64,000 bases of DNA, from positions 1 to 64,000 of the forward strand of contig NZ_CADDWM010000014.1 in assembly GCF_902809835.1 (NCBI RefSeq), read 5' to 3'. Origin of the DNA: Agromyces sp. Marseille-P2726. Lineage in GTDB: Bacteria > Actinomycetota > Actinomycetes > Actinomycetales > Microbacteriaceae. The position numbers and the translations under genes are program-made. Positions 16,018-23,436 of this stretch are shown piece after piece. Position 1 is the stretch's first letter; every line of letters begins with the position of its first letter. The notes under the pieces are model-generated. The model was not told where the DNA came from. It saw nothing but the letters and a program-made list of their open reading frames with translations, and did no database searches.

Positions 16018-16752
16018 ATGAGTGACGACCGCAGCACGCCGGGTACGGAACCCACCACGCCAGGGGCGGCGCCGCCGGCGACCCGAACGTCGCCGCCGAC
16101 CGTGAGCCGTGCCCTGCTCCTCTGGGTCGGTGCGGCGGTCGTCGTGTTGTCGTTCGTCGCGGCGTTCCTCGGTTCGTGGCTCGCTCGATCCGCGGATGCG
16201 ACGGAGGCGGTCGCCACCCAGCCCGCGGTCACCGAGGACGAGGTCGACGAGGCCGCCTACGAGGAGGCGCTCGACGAGATCCTTCCGGCAGGCTCGGCAG
16301 TCCGTGCGGGAACCGGCGTGCCCGAGTCCGGCAAGGGCTACGAGGGGGATGTGTACATCGACATCTCCACCTCCGACGTCTACCTCTTCCAGGACGGCGA
16401 GTGGACGCTCGTGGGGAACATCCGCACCTCGGCCGCGGAGAACCTGACGGGTGCGACCGGGCCGCAGGGTGAGCAGGGCGCTCAGGGTGAGCAGGGCGCC
16501 CAGGGTGAGCAGGGGGTGCAGGGCGAGCCCGGAGCGCCCGGAACGCAGGTCTCGCTCGGGCTCGGCTCGCCGTCGAACGACACCTGCACCACCGACGGCG
16601 ACGTCTACATCGACACCGAGCGGGTCGCCTTCTACCAGTGCGCGGCCGGAACATGGGTGCTGTTCGGACCGGCTGCCCCCGTCCCGGTGCCCACCGACGA
16701 GCCGGCGGCTCCCGAGCAACCCGAGACCCCTGAGACACCGTCGGCGGGATGA
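16018..16752 (+). CDS. Membrane-anchored collagen-like protein
   Basis: A 244-residue protein. A Pro/Thr-rich cytosolic start is followed by one hydrophobic helix (LLLWVGAAVVVLSFVAAFLG at about 33-52) and an acidic stalk. About ten Gly-X-Y triplets at roughly 144-173 (GATGPQGEQGAQGEQ, GEPGAPG) form a short collagen-like stretch. It is flanked by two copies of a small module starting GDVYID and ending in a tryptophan strand (GEWTLVGN; GTWVLFGP). The second contains two cysteines. The C-terminus is Pro/Glu-rich. No sortase motif is seen, so it is probably held by the helix. Such modules occur on bacterial surface proteins; the role is unknown. Confidence 0.75.
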   Translation: MSDDRSTPGTEPTTPGAAPPATRTSPPTVSRALLLWVGAAVVVLSFVAAFLGSWLARSADATEAVATQPAVTEDEVDEAAYEEALDEILPAGSAVRAGTGVPESGKGYEGDVYIDISTSDVYLFQDGEWTLVGNIRTSAAENLTGATGPQGEQGAQGEQGAQGEQGVQGEPGAPGTQVSLGLGSPSNDTCTTDGDVYIDTERVAFYQCAAGTWVLFGPAAPVPVPTDEPAAPEQPETPETPSAG

Positions 16753-16804
16753 GCGCCCGAGCCGGTGACGCACCGGCCGAGTGGCGCACCCGACATCCGT
16801 TTGC

Positions 16805-16833
16805 CATAATTACTTCCTGAACGGTCGGTCAGA
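16805..16833 (+). promoter_or_regulatory. Promoter and PaaR-type operator before paaJ
   Basis: CATAAT (16805-16810) fits a -10 box. Just downstream lies CTGAACGGTCGGTCAG (16817-16832), which matches CTGAACGATCGGTTAG at the paaI/paaA intergenic site in 14 of 16 bases. The palindrome would cover the start of transcription, a repressor position. By position the operator controls paaJ-F-H and probably paaZ. Confidence 0.65.
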
Positions 16834-16914
16834 AAATACCGGCGCGCGGATGCCGCAAGCCCCTGCCTACGCTGGGAGCAGCCTTCCACAGACAGAGCGG
16901 TCAAGGAGTGAAGC

Positions 16915-18111
16915 ATGGCAGAGGCCTATCTCGTCGGCGGAGTGCGCACGCCCGTCGGACGCTACGGCGGCGCGCTCGCAGGCGTGCGACCCGACGACCT
17001 CGCGGCGCTCGTCGTCGGCGAGCTCGTGCGGCGCACCGACCTCGATGGCGCCGGCGAGCTCGGCGCGATCGACGAGGTCATCCTGGGCGGGGCCAACCAG
17101 GCCGGCGAAGACAATCGCAATGTCGCACGGATGTCGGTGCTGCTCGCCGGGCTTCCCGACGAGGTGCCCGGCATCACGGTGAACCGCCTCTGCGCGTCCG
17201 GCATGTCGGCGATCACGATGGCGGCGCAGGCGATTCGCGCGGGCGACGCCGACCTGATCATCGCGGGCGGGGTCGAGTCGATGACGCGGGCCCCCTGGGT
17301 GCAGGCGAAGCCCGACAAGGCGTGGGCGCGTCCCGGCGCGACGTACGACACGTCGATCGGCTGGCGGTTCCCGAATCCCACGCTCCTGGCTCGTGACAAG
17401 GCGACGTACTCCATGCCCGAGACGGCCGAGGAGGTCGCGCGCGTCGACGGCATCACCCGCGAGGAGGCCGACGAGTTCGCCCTGCGATCGCAGCACCGAG
17501 CGGCCGCGGCCATCGCCGCCGGTCGATTCGAGGCCGAGATCGTGGGCGTGCAGACGCACCAGGGTGAGGTGCTCGTCGACGAGGGCCCGCGGCCCGAGTC
17601 CACCATGGAGGGGCTCGCCAGGCTGCGTCCCGTCGTGCCCGGTGGCTCGGTCGTCACGGCGGGCAACTCGAGCGCGCTCAACGACGGGGCATCCGCGATC
17701 CTCGTGGCGAGCGCCGCCGCCGTCGAACGCTACGGGCTGACCCCACGCGCTCGCGTGGTCGTCGGCACGTCGGCGGGCCTCGCGCCCGAGATCATGGGCC
17801 TCGGCCCGGTGCCCGCGACCGAGAAGGCGCTCGAGCGGTCGGGCATCGACCTCGACGACATCGGCTCGGTCGAACTCAACGAGGCGTTCGCCACGCAGTC
17901 CATCGCATGCATCCGCCGGCTCGGGCTCGACGACGCGCGCGTGAACGCCGACGGAGGTGCGATCGCCCTGGGGCATCCACTCGGCTCGTCGGGCTCGCGC
18001 CTGGTCGTCACGCTGCTCGGCCGGATGGAGCGCGAGGACTCGCGCTACGGTCTCGCGACCATGTGCGTCGGCGTCGGCCAGGGCACCGCGCTCATCGTGG
18101 AGCGCGCGTGA
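16915..18111 (+). CDS. paaJ: Thiolase, 3-oxoadipyl-CoA type
   Basis: Cleaves 3-oxoadipyl-CoA to succinyl-CoA and acetyl-CoA, and in this pathway also 3-oxo-5,6-dehydrosuberyl-CoA. The 398-residue protein has the acyl-accepting Cys in NRLCASGMSAITMAAQAI (near 93), the loop GGVESMTRAPWV, the His motif GHPLGSSGSRLVV near 350, and the C-terminal Cys motif CVGVGQGTALIVE. Length and motifs are typical. ATG 16915 has AAGGAG upstream. The stop overlaps the next start (TGATG). The assignment to paa rests on the operon with paaF, paaH and paaZ and the operator upstream. Confidence 0.92.
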   Translation: MAEAYLVGGVRTPVGRYGGALAGVRPDDLAALVVGELVRRTDLDGAGELGAIDEVILGGANQAGEDNRNVARMSVLLAGLPDEVPGITVNRLCASGMSAITMAAQAIRAGDADLIIAGGVESMTRAPWVQAKPDKAWARPGATYDTSIGWRFPNPTLLARDKATYSMPETAEEVARVDGITREEADEFALRSQHRAAAAIAAGRFEAEIVGVQTHQGEVLVDEGPRPESTMEGLARLRPVVPGGSVVTAGNSSALNDGASAILVASAAAVERYGLTPRARVVVGTSAGLAPEIMGLGPVPATEKALERSGIDLDDIGSVELNEAFATQSIACIRRLGLDDARVNADGGAIALGHPLGSSGSRLVVTLLGRMEREDSRYGLATMCVGVGQGTALIVERA

Positions 18112-18920
18112 TGCGCGAAGGCCGGCTCCCCGAGCGAGTCGACGGGCTGCCGCTCGGTGCAGCATCCCCGGCGGATGCCGCGGCGGAGTCGCCCCTGCTC
18201 ATCGATCGACTCGAGGACCGGGTCGTCGCGACCCTCAACCGTCCCGAGAAGCGCAACGCCATCGACCAGGCCACCATCGACGCGCTGCACCTGCTCTGCG
18301 CCGAGCTCGAGGCGATCCCGAGAATCCTCATCATCACCGGCACCGGGGGCGTCTTCGCATCGGGCGCCGACATCGCACAGCTCCGCGAGCGGCGCGCGGA
18401 TGACGCGCGGCGCGGCATCAACGCGAACGCCTTCATCCGCGTGGCCGCCCTGCCCATGCCCGTGATCGCCGCCCTCGACGGGTACGCGCTCGGCGGCGGG
18501 GCCGAGCTCGCGTACGCCGCCGACATCCGCATCGCGACGCCGCGCCTCAAGATCGGCAACCCAGAGACCGGGCTCGGCATCATCGCCGCGGCCGGGGCGA
18601 CCTGGCGGCTGAAGGAGATCGTCGGTGAGGCGCGCGCGGCCGAGCTGCTGCTCACCGGGCGCACGATCGGAGCCGACGAGGCACGCGACATCGGCCTCGT
18701 GAGCGAGCTGCACCCCGAAGACGAGCTGCTCACCGCCGCTCACGCCATCGCCGATCGCATCGCGCGCAACGACCCGGCCGCCACGATCGCCACGAAGCGC
18801 GTGATGCGGGCGCCGCGATCCGAGCATCCTGCCGTCGATCTCGAGGCGCAGGCTGGGCTCTTCGAGAGCCCCGAGAAGATGCGGCGCATGACCGAGTTCC
18901 TCGAGCGGAGGCAGAAGTGA
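18111..18920 (+). CDS. paaF: Enoyl-CoA hydratase, dehydroadipyl-CoA hydratase type
   Basis: A 269-residue crotonase. It has the conserved LNRPEKRNAID near 43-53, the oxyanion-hole segments FASGADIAQL and DGYALGGGAELAYAADIR, and GNPETGLGIIAAAGATWRL, where both glutamates expected of a hydratase (in GGAEL and NPETG) are present. It should hydrate 2,3-dehydroadipyl-CoA to 3-hydroxyadipyl-CoA. The first 30 residues are an extra leader rich in Ala/Pro. ATG 18111 overlaps the thiolase stop. The 3' end overlaps the GTG of paaH by four bases, with GGAGG inside this gene serving paaH. Confidence 0.9.
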   Translation: MREGRLPERVDGLPLGAASPADAAAESPLLIDRLEDRVVATLNRPEKRNAIDQATIDALHLLCAELEAIPRILIITGTGGVFASGADIAQLRERRADDARRGINANAFIRVAALPMPVIAALDGYALGGGAELAYAADIRIATPRLKIGNPETGLGIIAAAGATWRLKEIVGEARAAELLLTGRTIGADEARDIGLVSELHPEDELLTAAHAIADRIARNDPAATIATKRVMRAPRSEHPAVDLEAQAGLFESPEKMRRMTEFLERRQK

Positions 18921-19999
18921 CTGATCAACACTCCGGTGGTCGAGTAGCGCCCGGCGAAGCCGGACGCGTATCGAGACCTGGTGAGGGGGATCTCGATACG
19001 CGTCGCGCTGCGCGCGGCGCTACTCGATCACCGGAGACGAGCGGTGCGCGCGGCGCTACTCGATCACCGGAGACGAGCGGTGCGCGCGGCGCTGCTCGAT
19101 CACCGGAGACGAGCGGTGCGCGCGTCGAGATGCGTCGCGTGGCGAGCGGCGCCCCGTCCGACGTCGGAGTGCTCGGCGGCGGCCGCATGGGCGCGGGCAT
19201 CGCCCACGCGTTCCTGCTCGCGGGCTCCCGGGTCACCGTGGTCGAGCGAGACGCGGATGCCGCGAAGGCGGCGTCCGCCCGGGTGCTCGAATCGGTCGCG
19301 GCATCCGTCGAGCGCGGCACGGCACACGAGGACGCTGCGGTCATCGGCGCCCGGTTCGCCACGAGCACCGACGTCGACGATTTCGCACGCTGCGACCTGG
19401 TCGTCGAGGCGGTGCCCGAAGATCTCGAGCTGAAGATCGACGCGCTCACCCGGGTCGAGTCGGTGCTGGCGCCGGCGGCCGCCCTCGCGTCGAACACGTC
19501 GTCGATCTCGATCGACCAGCTCGCGGCGCTGCTCGACCGGCCCGACCGATTCCTCGGCATGCACTTCTTCAACCCGGTGCCGGCGTCGGCGCTCGTCGAG
19601 ATCGTGTGCGGCGGCGCCACCGATGGAACCCTGTTGGCGCAGGCTCGCGAGTGGGTCGACGCGATCGGAAAGACCCCGATCGTCGTGACGGATGCCCCGG
19701 GGTTCGCCTCTTCGCGGCTGGGCGTCGCGCTCGGACTCGAGGCGATCCGCATGCTCGAAGACGGGGTGGCGTCCGCCGAGGACATCGACAAGGCCATGAC
19801 GCTCGGATACAAGCACCCGATCGGGCCGCTGCGACTCACCGACATCGTCGGGCTCGATGTGCGGCTGGGCATCGCCGAGTACCTCTCGAACACGCTCGGC
19901 GAGCGGTTCGCGCCCCCGGCCCTGCTGCGCCGCCTCGTCGCCGAGGGCAAGCTCGGCCGCAAGACCGGTGAGGGCTTCTACCTGTGGGACGCCCCATGA
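18917..19999 (+). CDS. paaH: 3-hydroxyacyl-CoA dehydrogenase with REP-derived N-terminal extension
   Basis: Oxidises 3-hydroxyadipyl-CoA to 3-oxoadipyl-CoA with NAD+. The native domain begins near residue 82 with the Rossmann loop GVLGGGRMGAGIAHAFL (84-100), followed by HFFNPVPASALVEIV and the C-terminal helical domain (HPIGPLRLTDIVGLDVRLGI). Family enzymes are about 285-290 residues; this one is 360. Residues 5-71 come from a palindromic repeat, including three 12-residue RSPETSGARGAA-type copies. GTG 18917 has GGAGG upstream and overlaps the paaF stop, so the extension is probably translated. ATG 19130, just past the repeat, is the alternative start. Confidence 0.9.
   Translation: MTDQHSGGRVAPGEAGRVSRPGEGDLDTRRAARGATRSPETSGARGATRSPETSGARGAARSPETSGARVEMRRVASGAPSDVGVLGGGRMGAGIAHAFLLAGSRVTVVERDADAAKAASARVLESVAASVERGTAHEDAAVIGARFATSTDVDDFARCDLVVEAVPEDLELKIDALTRVESVLAPAAALASNTSSISIDQLAALLDRPDRFLGMHFFNPVPASALVEIVCGGATDGTLLAQAREWVDAIGKTPIVVTDAPGFASSRLGVALGLEAIRMLEDGVASAEDIDKAMTLGYKHPIGPLRLTDIVGLDVRLGIAEYLSNTLGERFAPPALLRRLVAEGKLGRKTGEGFYLWDAP
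18935..19127. repeat. REP-like element at the 5' end of paaH
   Basis: A full inverted pair starts GGTGGTCGAGTAGCGCC (18935) and turns at GATCTCGATACGCG. It is followed by three 36-bp copies (19020-19055, 19056-19091, 19092-19127) starting CTACTCGATCACCGGAGACG. 36 bp is 12 codons, so the paaH frame is kept. The TAG in the arm is read out of frame here. Confidence 0.92.
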
Positions 20000-20019
20000 C
20001 GAACCCAGACCCAGACCGA

Positions 20020-20062
20020 CTGCGCCACTTTGGCGGCTCCCGCGCCAGATGAAGTGGCGCAG
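20020..20062. repeat. Intergenic palindrome, family C, between paaH and paaZ
   Basis: CTGCGCCACTT and AAGTGGCGCAG form an 11-bp perfect stem with a 21-nt loop in the 107-bp gap. A related hairpin lies at 41373-41417 upstream of paaR. It could weaken read-through into paaZ or protect mRNA ends. Confidence 0.75.
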
Positions 20063-20106
20063 ACCGCGGCGAAGTGGATCGGGTGAGCGCACATGAAAGG
20101 AACACG

Positions 20107-22194
20107 ATGAACGAGATCCTGCCGAGCTACGTGAACGGCGCGTGGTGGAGCCCCGATGATGCGGCCCTTCGAGGCGCAGAGCCGGCCGAAGTGCGCGACG
20201 CGTCGACCGGGGAGCTGATCACTCGCGTGAGCACCGCCGGGCTCGACCTGGGCACCGCGCTCGAGTACGCACGGACGGTCGGCCAGCGCAGCCTCGGCGA
20301 GCTGACGTTCCACCAGCGGGCGGTGCTCCTGAAGCAGATGGCGCTGGCGCTCACCGAGCGCAAGGCCGAGCTCTACGAGCTGTCGGCACGCACCGGTGCG
20401 ACGAAGCAGGACTCGTGGGTCGACATCGACGGCGGCATCGGCGTGCTGTTCACGTACTCGTCGAAGGGTCGGCGCGAGCTGCCGAACGCCAAGGTCTACG
20501 TCGACGGACCGGTCGAGAACCTCTCGAAGGACGGCTCATTCCTCGGGCGGCATATCTACACCCGCCTGCCCGGGGTCGCCGTGCAGATCAACGCGTTCAA
20601 CTTCCCGGTGTGGGGATCGCTCGAGAAGTTCGCGCCGGCCTTCCTCGCCGGCGTGCCCACGCTCGTGAAGCCCGCGACGCCGACGGGCTACGTGACCGAG
20701 GCGTACGTGCGGATCCTCGTCGAGTGGGGCCTGCTGCCCGAGGGGTCGCTGCAGCTCGTGTCGGGCAGCGTGCCCGACCTCTTCGACCACCTCCGGCTCG
20801 GCGACCTGGTGGCGTTCACGGGCTCGGCGTCGACCGCCGAGAAGCTGCGCCAGCACGAGTCGGTGCAGACCGGCGGCGTGCGGTTCACCGTCGAGACCGA
20901 CTCGATCAACGCGAGCGTGCTCGGGACGGATGCCTCCGCGGGCACGCCCGAGTTCGATGCGTACGTGAAGCAGCTCGTCACCGAGATGACGTCGAAGGCG
21001 GGTCAGAAGTGCACGGCGATCCGCCGGGCGATCGTGCCCGCGGCATCCGTCGACGACGTGGTCGAGGCCGTGCGTGCCCGCATCGCCGAGCGCGTCGTCG
21101 TCGGTGATCCGCGTGCGGAGGGCGTCACCATGGGCCCCCTCGCCTCGACGGCGCAGCGCGACGAGGTGCTGCGCCAGGTCGGCAAGCTCGAGGCGGGCGG
21201 CGGCGAGCTCGTGGTCGGATCGACGCATGCCCCGAACGTCATACGAGCCGACGGCGAGACCGGTGAGGCCTCCGAGGGCGCGTTCGTCGAGCCGATGCTG
21301 CTGCGGTTCCCCGATGCCTCCAGCCCAGCGTTGCACGAGGTCGAGGCGTTCGGTCCGGTGGCCAGCGTCGTCGGCTACGACTCGCTCGATGAGGCCGCCG
21401 CGCTGGTGGCGCGGGGCGGCGGTTCGCTCGTGACGAGCGTTGCGACGCACGACCCCGAGGTGGCGATGCGGCTCGCCTCGGGCATCGCGGCCTACAACGG
21501 GCGCGTGCTGTTCCTCGATCGCGACGACGCCCGCAGCTCGACGGGTCACGGATCGCCCGTGCCGCATCTCGTGCACGGCGGCCCCGGTCGGGCCGGCGGG
21601 GGCGAGGAGCTCGGCGGCATCCGTGCCGTGCTGCACCACATGCAGCGCACGGCCGTGCAGGGCTCGCCCGAGATGCTGACGGCGCTCACCGGGGTCTGGC
21701 ACGCGGGCGCGGCGTCGCGGGCCGACGGGGTGCACCCGTTCCGCAAGTCGCTCGCCGAGCTGCGCCTGGGCGACCAGGTGGTGTCGGCGTCGCGCACCGT
21801 GACGCTCGACGACATCGAGACCTTCGCCGAGTTCACGGGCGACACCTTCTACGCCCACATGGACGAGGAGGCCGCGGCCGCCAACCCCTTCTTCCCAGGG
21901 CGAGTCGCGCACGGCTACCTGCTCGTGTCGTGGGCGGCCGGACTCTTCGTCGACCCCGAGCCGGGTCCGGTGCTCGCGAACTACGGACTCGAGAACCTGC
22001 GCTTCATCACGCCCGTCTCCCCGGGCGACGAGATCCGGGTCGAGCTCACGGCGAAGCAGATCTCGCCGCGCGAGACCGACGAGTACGGCGAGGTGCGCTG
22101 GGACGCGGTGCTGAAGAACCAGAACGACGAGATCGTGGCGACCTACGACGTGCTCACGCTCGTCGCGAAGGAGCAGGCCAGCCAACCCGCGTAA
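20107..22194 (+). CDS. paaZ: Bifunctional oxepin-CoA hydrolase / semialdehyde dehydrogenase
   Basis: Opens the oxepin-CoA ring and oxidises the resulting aldehyde to 3-oxo-5,6-dehydrosuberyl-CoA with NADP+. Residues 1-520 are an aldehyde dehydrogenase (INAFNFPVWGSLEKFAPAFL; FTGSASTAEKL; catalytic Cys in TSKAGQKCTAIRR near 300). Residues 545-690 are a MaoC-like R-hydratase (FAEFTGDTFYAHMDEEAA, FFPGRVAHGYLLVSWAAGLF). The 695-residue length is typical for PaaZ. ATG 20107 follows GAAAGGAACACG. It lies 107 bp after paaH behind a hairpin, so it is co-transcribed or has a weak own promoter. Confidence 0.95.
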   Translation: MNEILPSYVNGAWWSPDDAALRGAEPAEVRDASTGELITRVSTAGLDLGTALEYARTVGQRSLGELTFHQRAVLLKQMALALTERKAELYELSARTGATKQDSWVDIDGGIGVLFTYSSKGRRELPNAKVYVDGPVENLSKDGSFLGRHIYTRLPGVAVQINAFNFPVWGSLEKFAPAFLAGVPTLVKPATPTGYVTEAYVRILVEWGLLPEGSLQLVSGSVPDLFDHLRLGDLVAFTGSASTAEKLRQHESVQTGGVRFTVETDSINASVLGTDASAGTPEFDAYVKQLVTEMTSKAGQKCTAIRRAIVPAASVDDVVEAVRARIAERVVVGDPRAEGVTMGPLASTAQRDEVLRQVGKLEAGGGELVVGSTHAPNVIRADGETGEASEGAFVEPMLLRFPDASSPALHEVEAFGPVASVVGYDSLDEAAALVARGGGSLVTSVATHDPEVAMRLASGIAAYNGRVLFLDRDDARSSTGHGSPVPHLVHGGPGRAGGGEELGGIRAVLHHMQRTAVQGSPEMLTALTGVWHAGAASRADGVHPFRKSLAELRLGDQVVSASRTVTLDDIETFAEFTGDTFYAHMDEEAAAANPFFPGRVAHGYLLVSWAAGLFVDPEPGPVLANYGLENLRFITPVSPGDEIRVELTAKQISPRETDEYGEVRWDAVLKNQNDEIVATYDVLTLVAKEQASQPA

Positions 22195-22223
22195 CCTCTC
22201 CGGGCGGCGGCCGGCGTCGCCGC

Positions 22224-22299
22224 GTCGAGTGTGCCCGTTTCGCCGGGGTGTGCTCGTCCAGGTCGACGAACGTCCGTAGAAACGAGCACACTCGGCGAC
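22224..22299. repeat. Intergenic palindrome, family B, copy 1
   Basis: The left arm GTCGAGTGTGCCCGTTT faces the right arm AAACGAGCACACTCGGCGAC across about 40 nt. The same arms (consensus CGAGTGTGCCCGTTTC) recur at 23359-23415 and 47770-47845. Copies 1 and 2 flank the recQ remnant and vapBC genes. Confidence 0.85.
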
Positions 22300-22327
22300 A
22301 TCCCGACCGGCAGCCCGCGGAGCGAGA

Positions 22328-22610
22328 TCAGGCGCGCAACGCGAGAGCGAACGGCAGAACGTCGGTCGCGCCAGCCTCGCGCAGAACCCGCGCCGCGACC
22401 GTGACTGTCCAGCGACTGTCGGCGAGGTCGTCGATGAGCAGAACCGGGCCGTGGGCAGCTCGAGTCCGTCGGCCGTGAACCGTCCCCACAACCCGGCGAG
22501 CCGGAACGCGGTGTTGCCGCCGATCGACCCCGCTCGGCCACTGCGCCCGCACCTCGATTCGACGCCGCTGACAATGGACTGCCCGGAAACACCAGACCGC
22601 CACCCGCCCG
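22328..22610 (-). pseudogene. 3' remnant of a RecQ-type helicase/phosphoribosyltransferase gene
   Basis: The last about 42 residues read GPVLLIDDLADSRWTVTVAA then RVLREAGATDVLPFALALRA. This matches the phosphoribosyltransferase-like C-terminus found on actinobacterial RecQ helicases (PRPP loop VLLIDDLADS). The matching upstream part (GSIGGNTAFRLAGLWGRFTA) lies in a different frame, so there is a frameshift near 22455. The helicase domains are absent, ending close to the vapC stop. Recognition of RecQ is from memory of the family. Confidence 0.6.
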
Positions 22611-22612
22611 CC

Positions 22613-23023
22613 CTACGACGGCGACGTCGTAACGATACCGAGCCCGGCAGCCGCGTCCAGCAGGCGACGGTCGTACGCCCAGACCTCGTCTGCCTCGAGG
22701 AGGGTGGCCGTCGCGAGGTGAATGGCGTCGAGCGAGCGAAGGGTCGGGGGTCCGATGCGGCGCGCAACTGCGGTCACCTCGGGCACGATCGGTGCCTCCT
22801 GCACACCTGAGAGGGCATTGTCGCTGAGCCGGGCGATGAGTCGCGGGTCGACCGAGTCGAGCCGGCTGCGTAGCGCTCGCGTGACCTCGATCCACGCGAG
22901 CGTGGACGAGGCGATCACATGGCCAGCCGCCACCGCATCGCGGGTGGACGCATCCATGGCCGGAGATTCCGCTTCGGCGACGACGCGCTTCAACAGTGCG
23001 CTGCTGTCGAGATAGATCAGCAT
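22613..23023 (-). CDS. PIN-domain ribonuclease toxin (VapC-like)
   Basis: A 136-residue PIN-domain protein. The four acidic residues of the nuclease site are in place: Asp6 (LIYLDSSALLK), Glu46 (WIEVTRAL), Asp99 (RSLDAIHLATA) and Asp118 (AYDRRLL). Such toxins cut specific RNAs and stop translation when the antitoxin is lost. ATG 23023 overlaps the antitoxin stop by one base. The pair sits beside a recQ remnant and between two family-B palindromes, which suggests a mobile or relic segment. Confidence 0.9.
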   Translation of the reverse strand: MLIYLDSSALLKRVVAEAESPAMDASTRDAVAAGHVIASSTLAWIEVTRALRSRLDSVDPRLIARLSDNALSGVQEAPIVPEVTAVARRIGPPTLRSLDAIHLATATLLEADEVWAYDRRLLDAAAGLGIVTTSPS

Positions 23024-23277
23024 CAGAATCGATCGTCGCGATCGAGGAGCGTTTCAGCTGTGACGCCCTCGGGGAGTTCGAGGAGCTCTCGGGCCACTTC
23101 GAACGGCCGCCGCGGAGCAATGAGGTTCGCCCGATACGAACGCCCCGGACGGGCGTCGGTTTCGAGGAAGCGCTCGAGCGCACGACGAAGGATCTCCTGC
23201 TGGCTCACGCCGCTCTCGCGCGAGCGTTTGCGGAGAGCCTCGGCGGCCTCGGGGTCGAGGCGGAGGTTGACGGCCAT
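23023..23277 (-). CDS. Ribbon-helix-helix antitoxin (VapB-like)
   Basis: An 84-residue protein. Residues 1-42 are a ribbon-helix-helix DNA-binding fold (VNLRLDPEAAEALRKRSRES, then GVSQQEILRRALERFL). The C-terminal half (RPFEVARELLELPEGVTAET) would wrap the toxin. The gene precedes the toxin and overlaps it. Two TGGTACC boxes lie just upstream of its start, fitting autorepression by the complex. ATG 23277 has no clear Shine-Dalgarno sequence, so a leaderless transcript is possible. Confidence 0.88.
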   Translation of the reverse strand: MAVNLRLDPEAAEALRKRSRESGVSQQEILRRALERFLETDARPGRSYRANLIAPRRPFEVARELLELPEGVTAETLLDRDDRF

Positions 23278-23283
23278 ACTCGA

Positions 23284-23300
23284 TGGTACCGAATGGTACC
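23284..23300 (-). promoter_or_regulatory. Direct TGGTACC boxes, probable VapB operator
   Basis: TGGTACC occurs at 23284-23290 and 23294-23300, ten bases apart (one helical turn), seven bases upstream of the antitoxin start. Each half contains the palindrome GGTACC. This spacing suits cooperative binding of ribbon-helix-helix dimers. Confidence 0.5.
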
Positions 23301-23358
23301 GCCGTCGTCCATCGCCGCGTCCCCTCGTGGGCCTGCAGCGCCGAGTCTGTCCGATCCC

Positions 23359-23415
23359 ACCGAGTGTGCTCCTCCATGTCCGCGATCACTGGCTGAATCG
23401 GGCACACTCGACAAC
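23359..23415. repeat. Intergenic palindrome, family B, copy 2
   Basis: CGAGTGTGCTC faces GGGCACACTCGACAAC with about 30 nt between. It lies between vapB and the end of mftG. The arms match copies 1 and 3; the inner parts are diverged. Confidence 0.8.
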
Positions 23416-23436
23416 CTCGTGGGGCCCGAGCCGCGC

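Noticed and set aside
14026-16773. Large open frame on the minus strand opposite the helicase and collagen-like genes
   Set aside because: It is antisense to two well-supported genes, is rich in Arg/His/Gly without domain motifs, and exists because high GC keeps antisense frames open.
20536-22767. Long minus-strand open frame opposite paaZ
   Set aside because: Antisense to a complete PaaZ with catalytic motifs. Only its first part coincides with the recQ remnant, which is reported separately.
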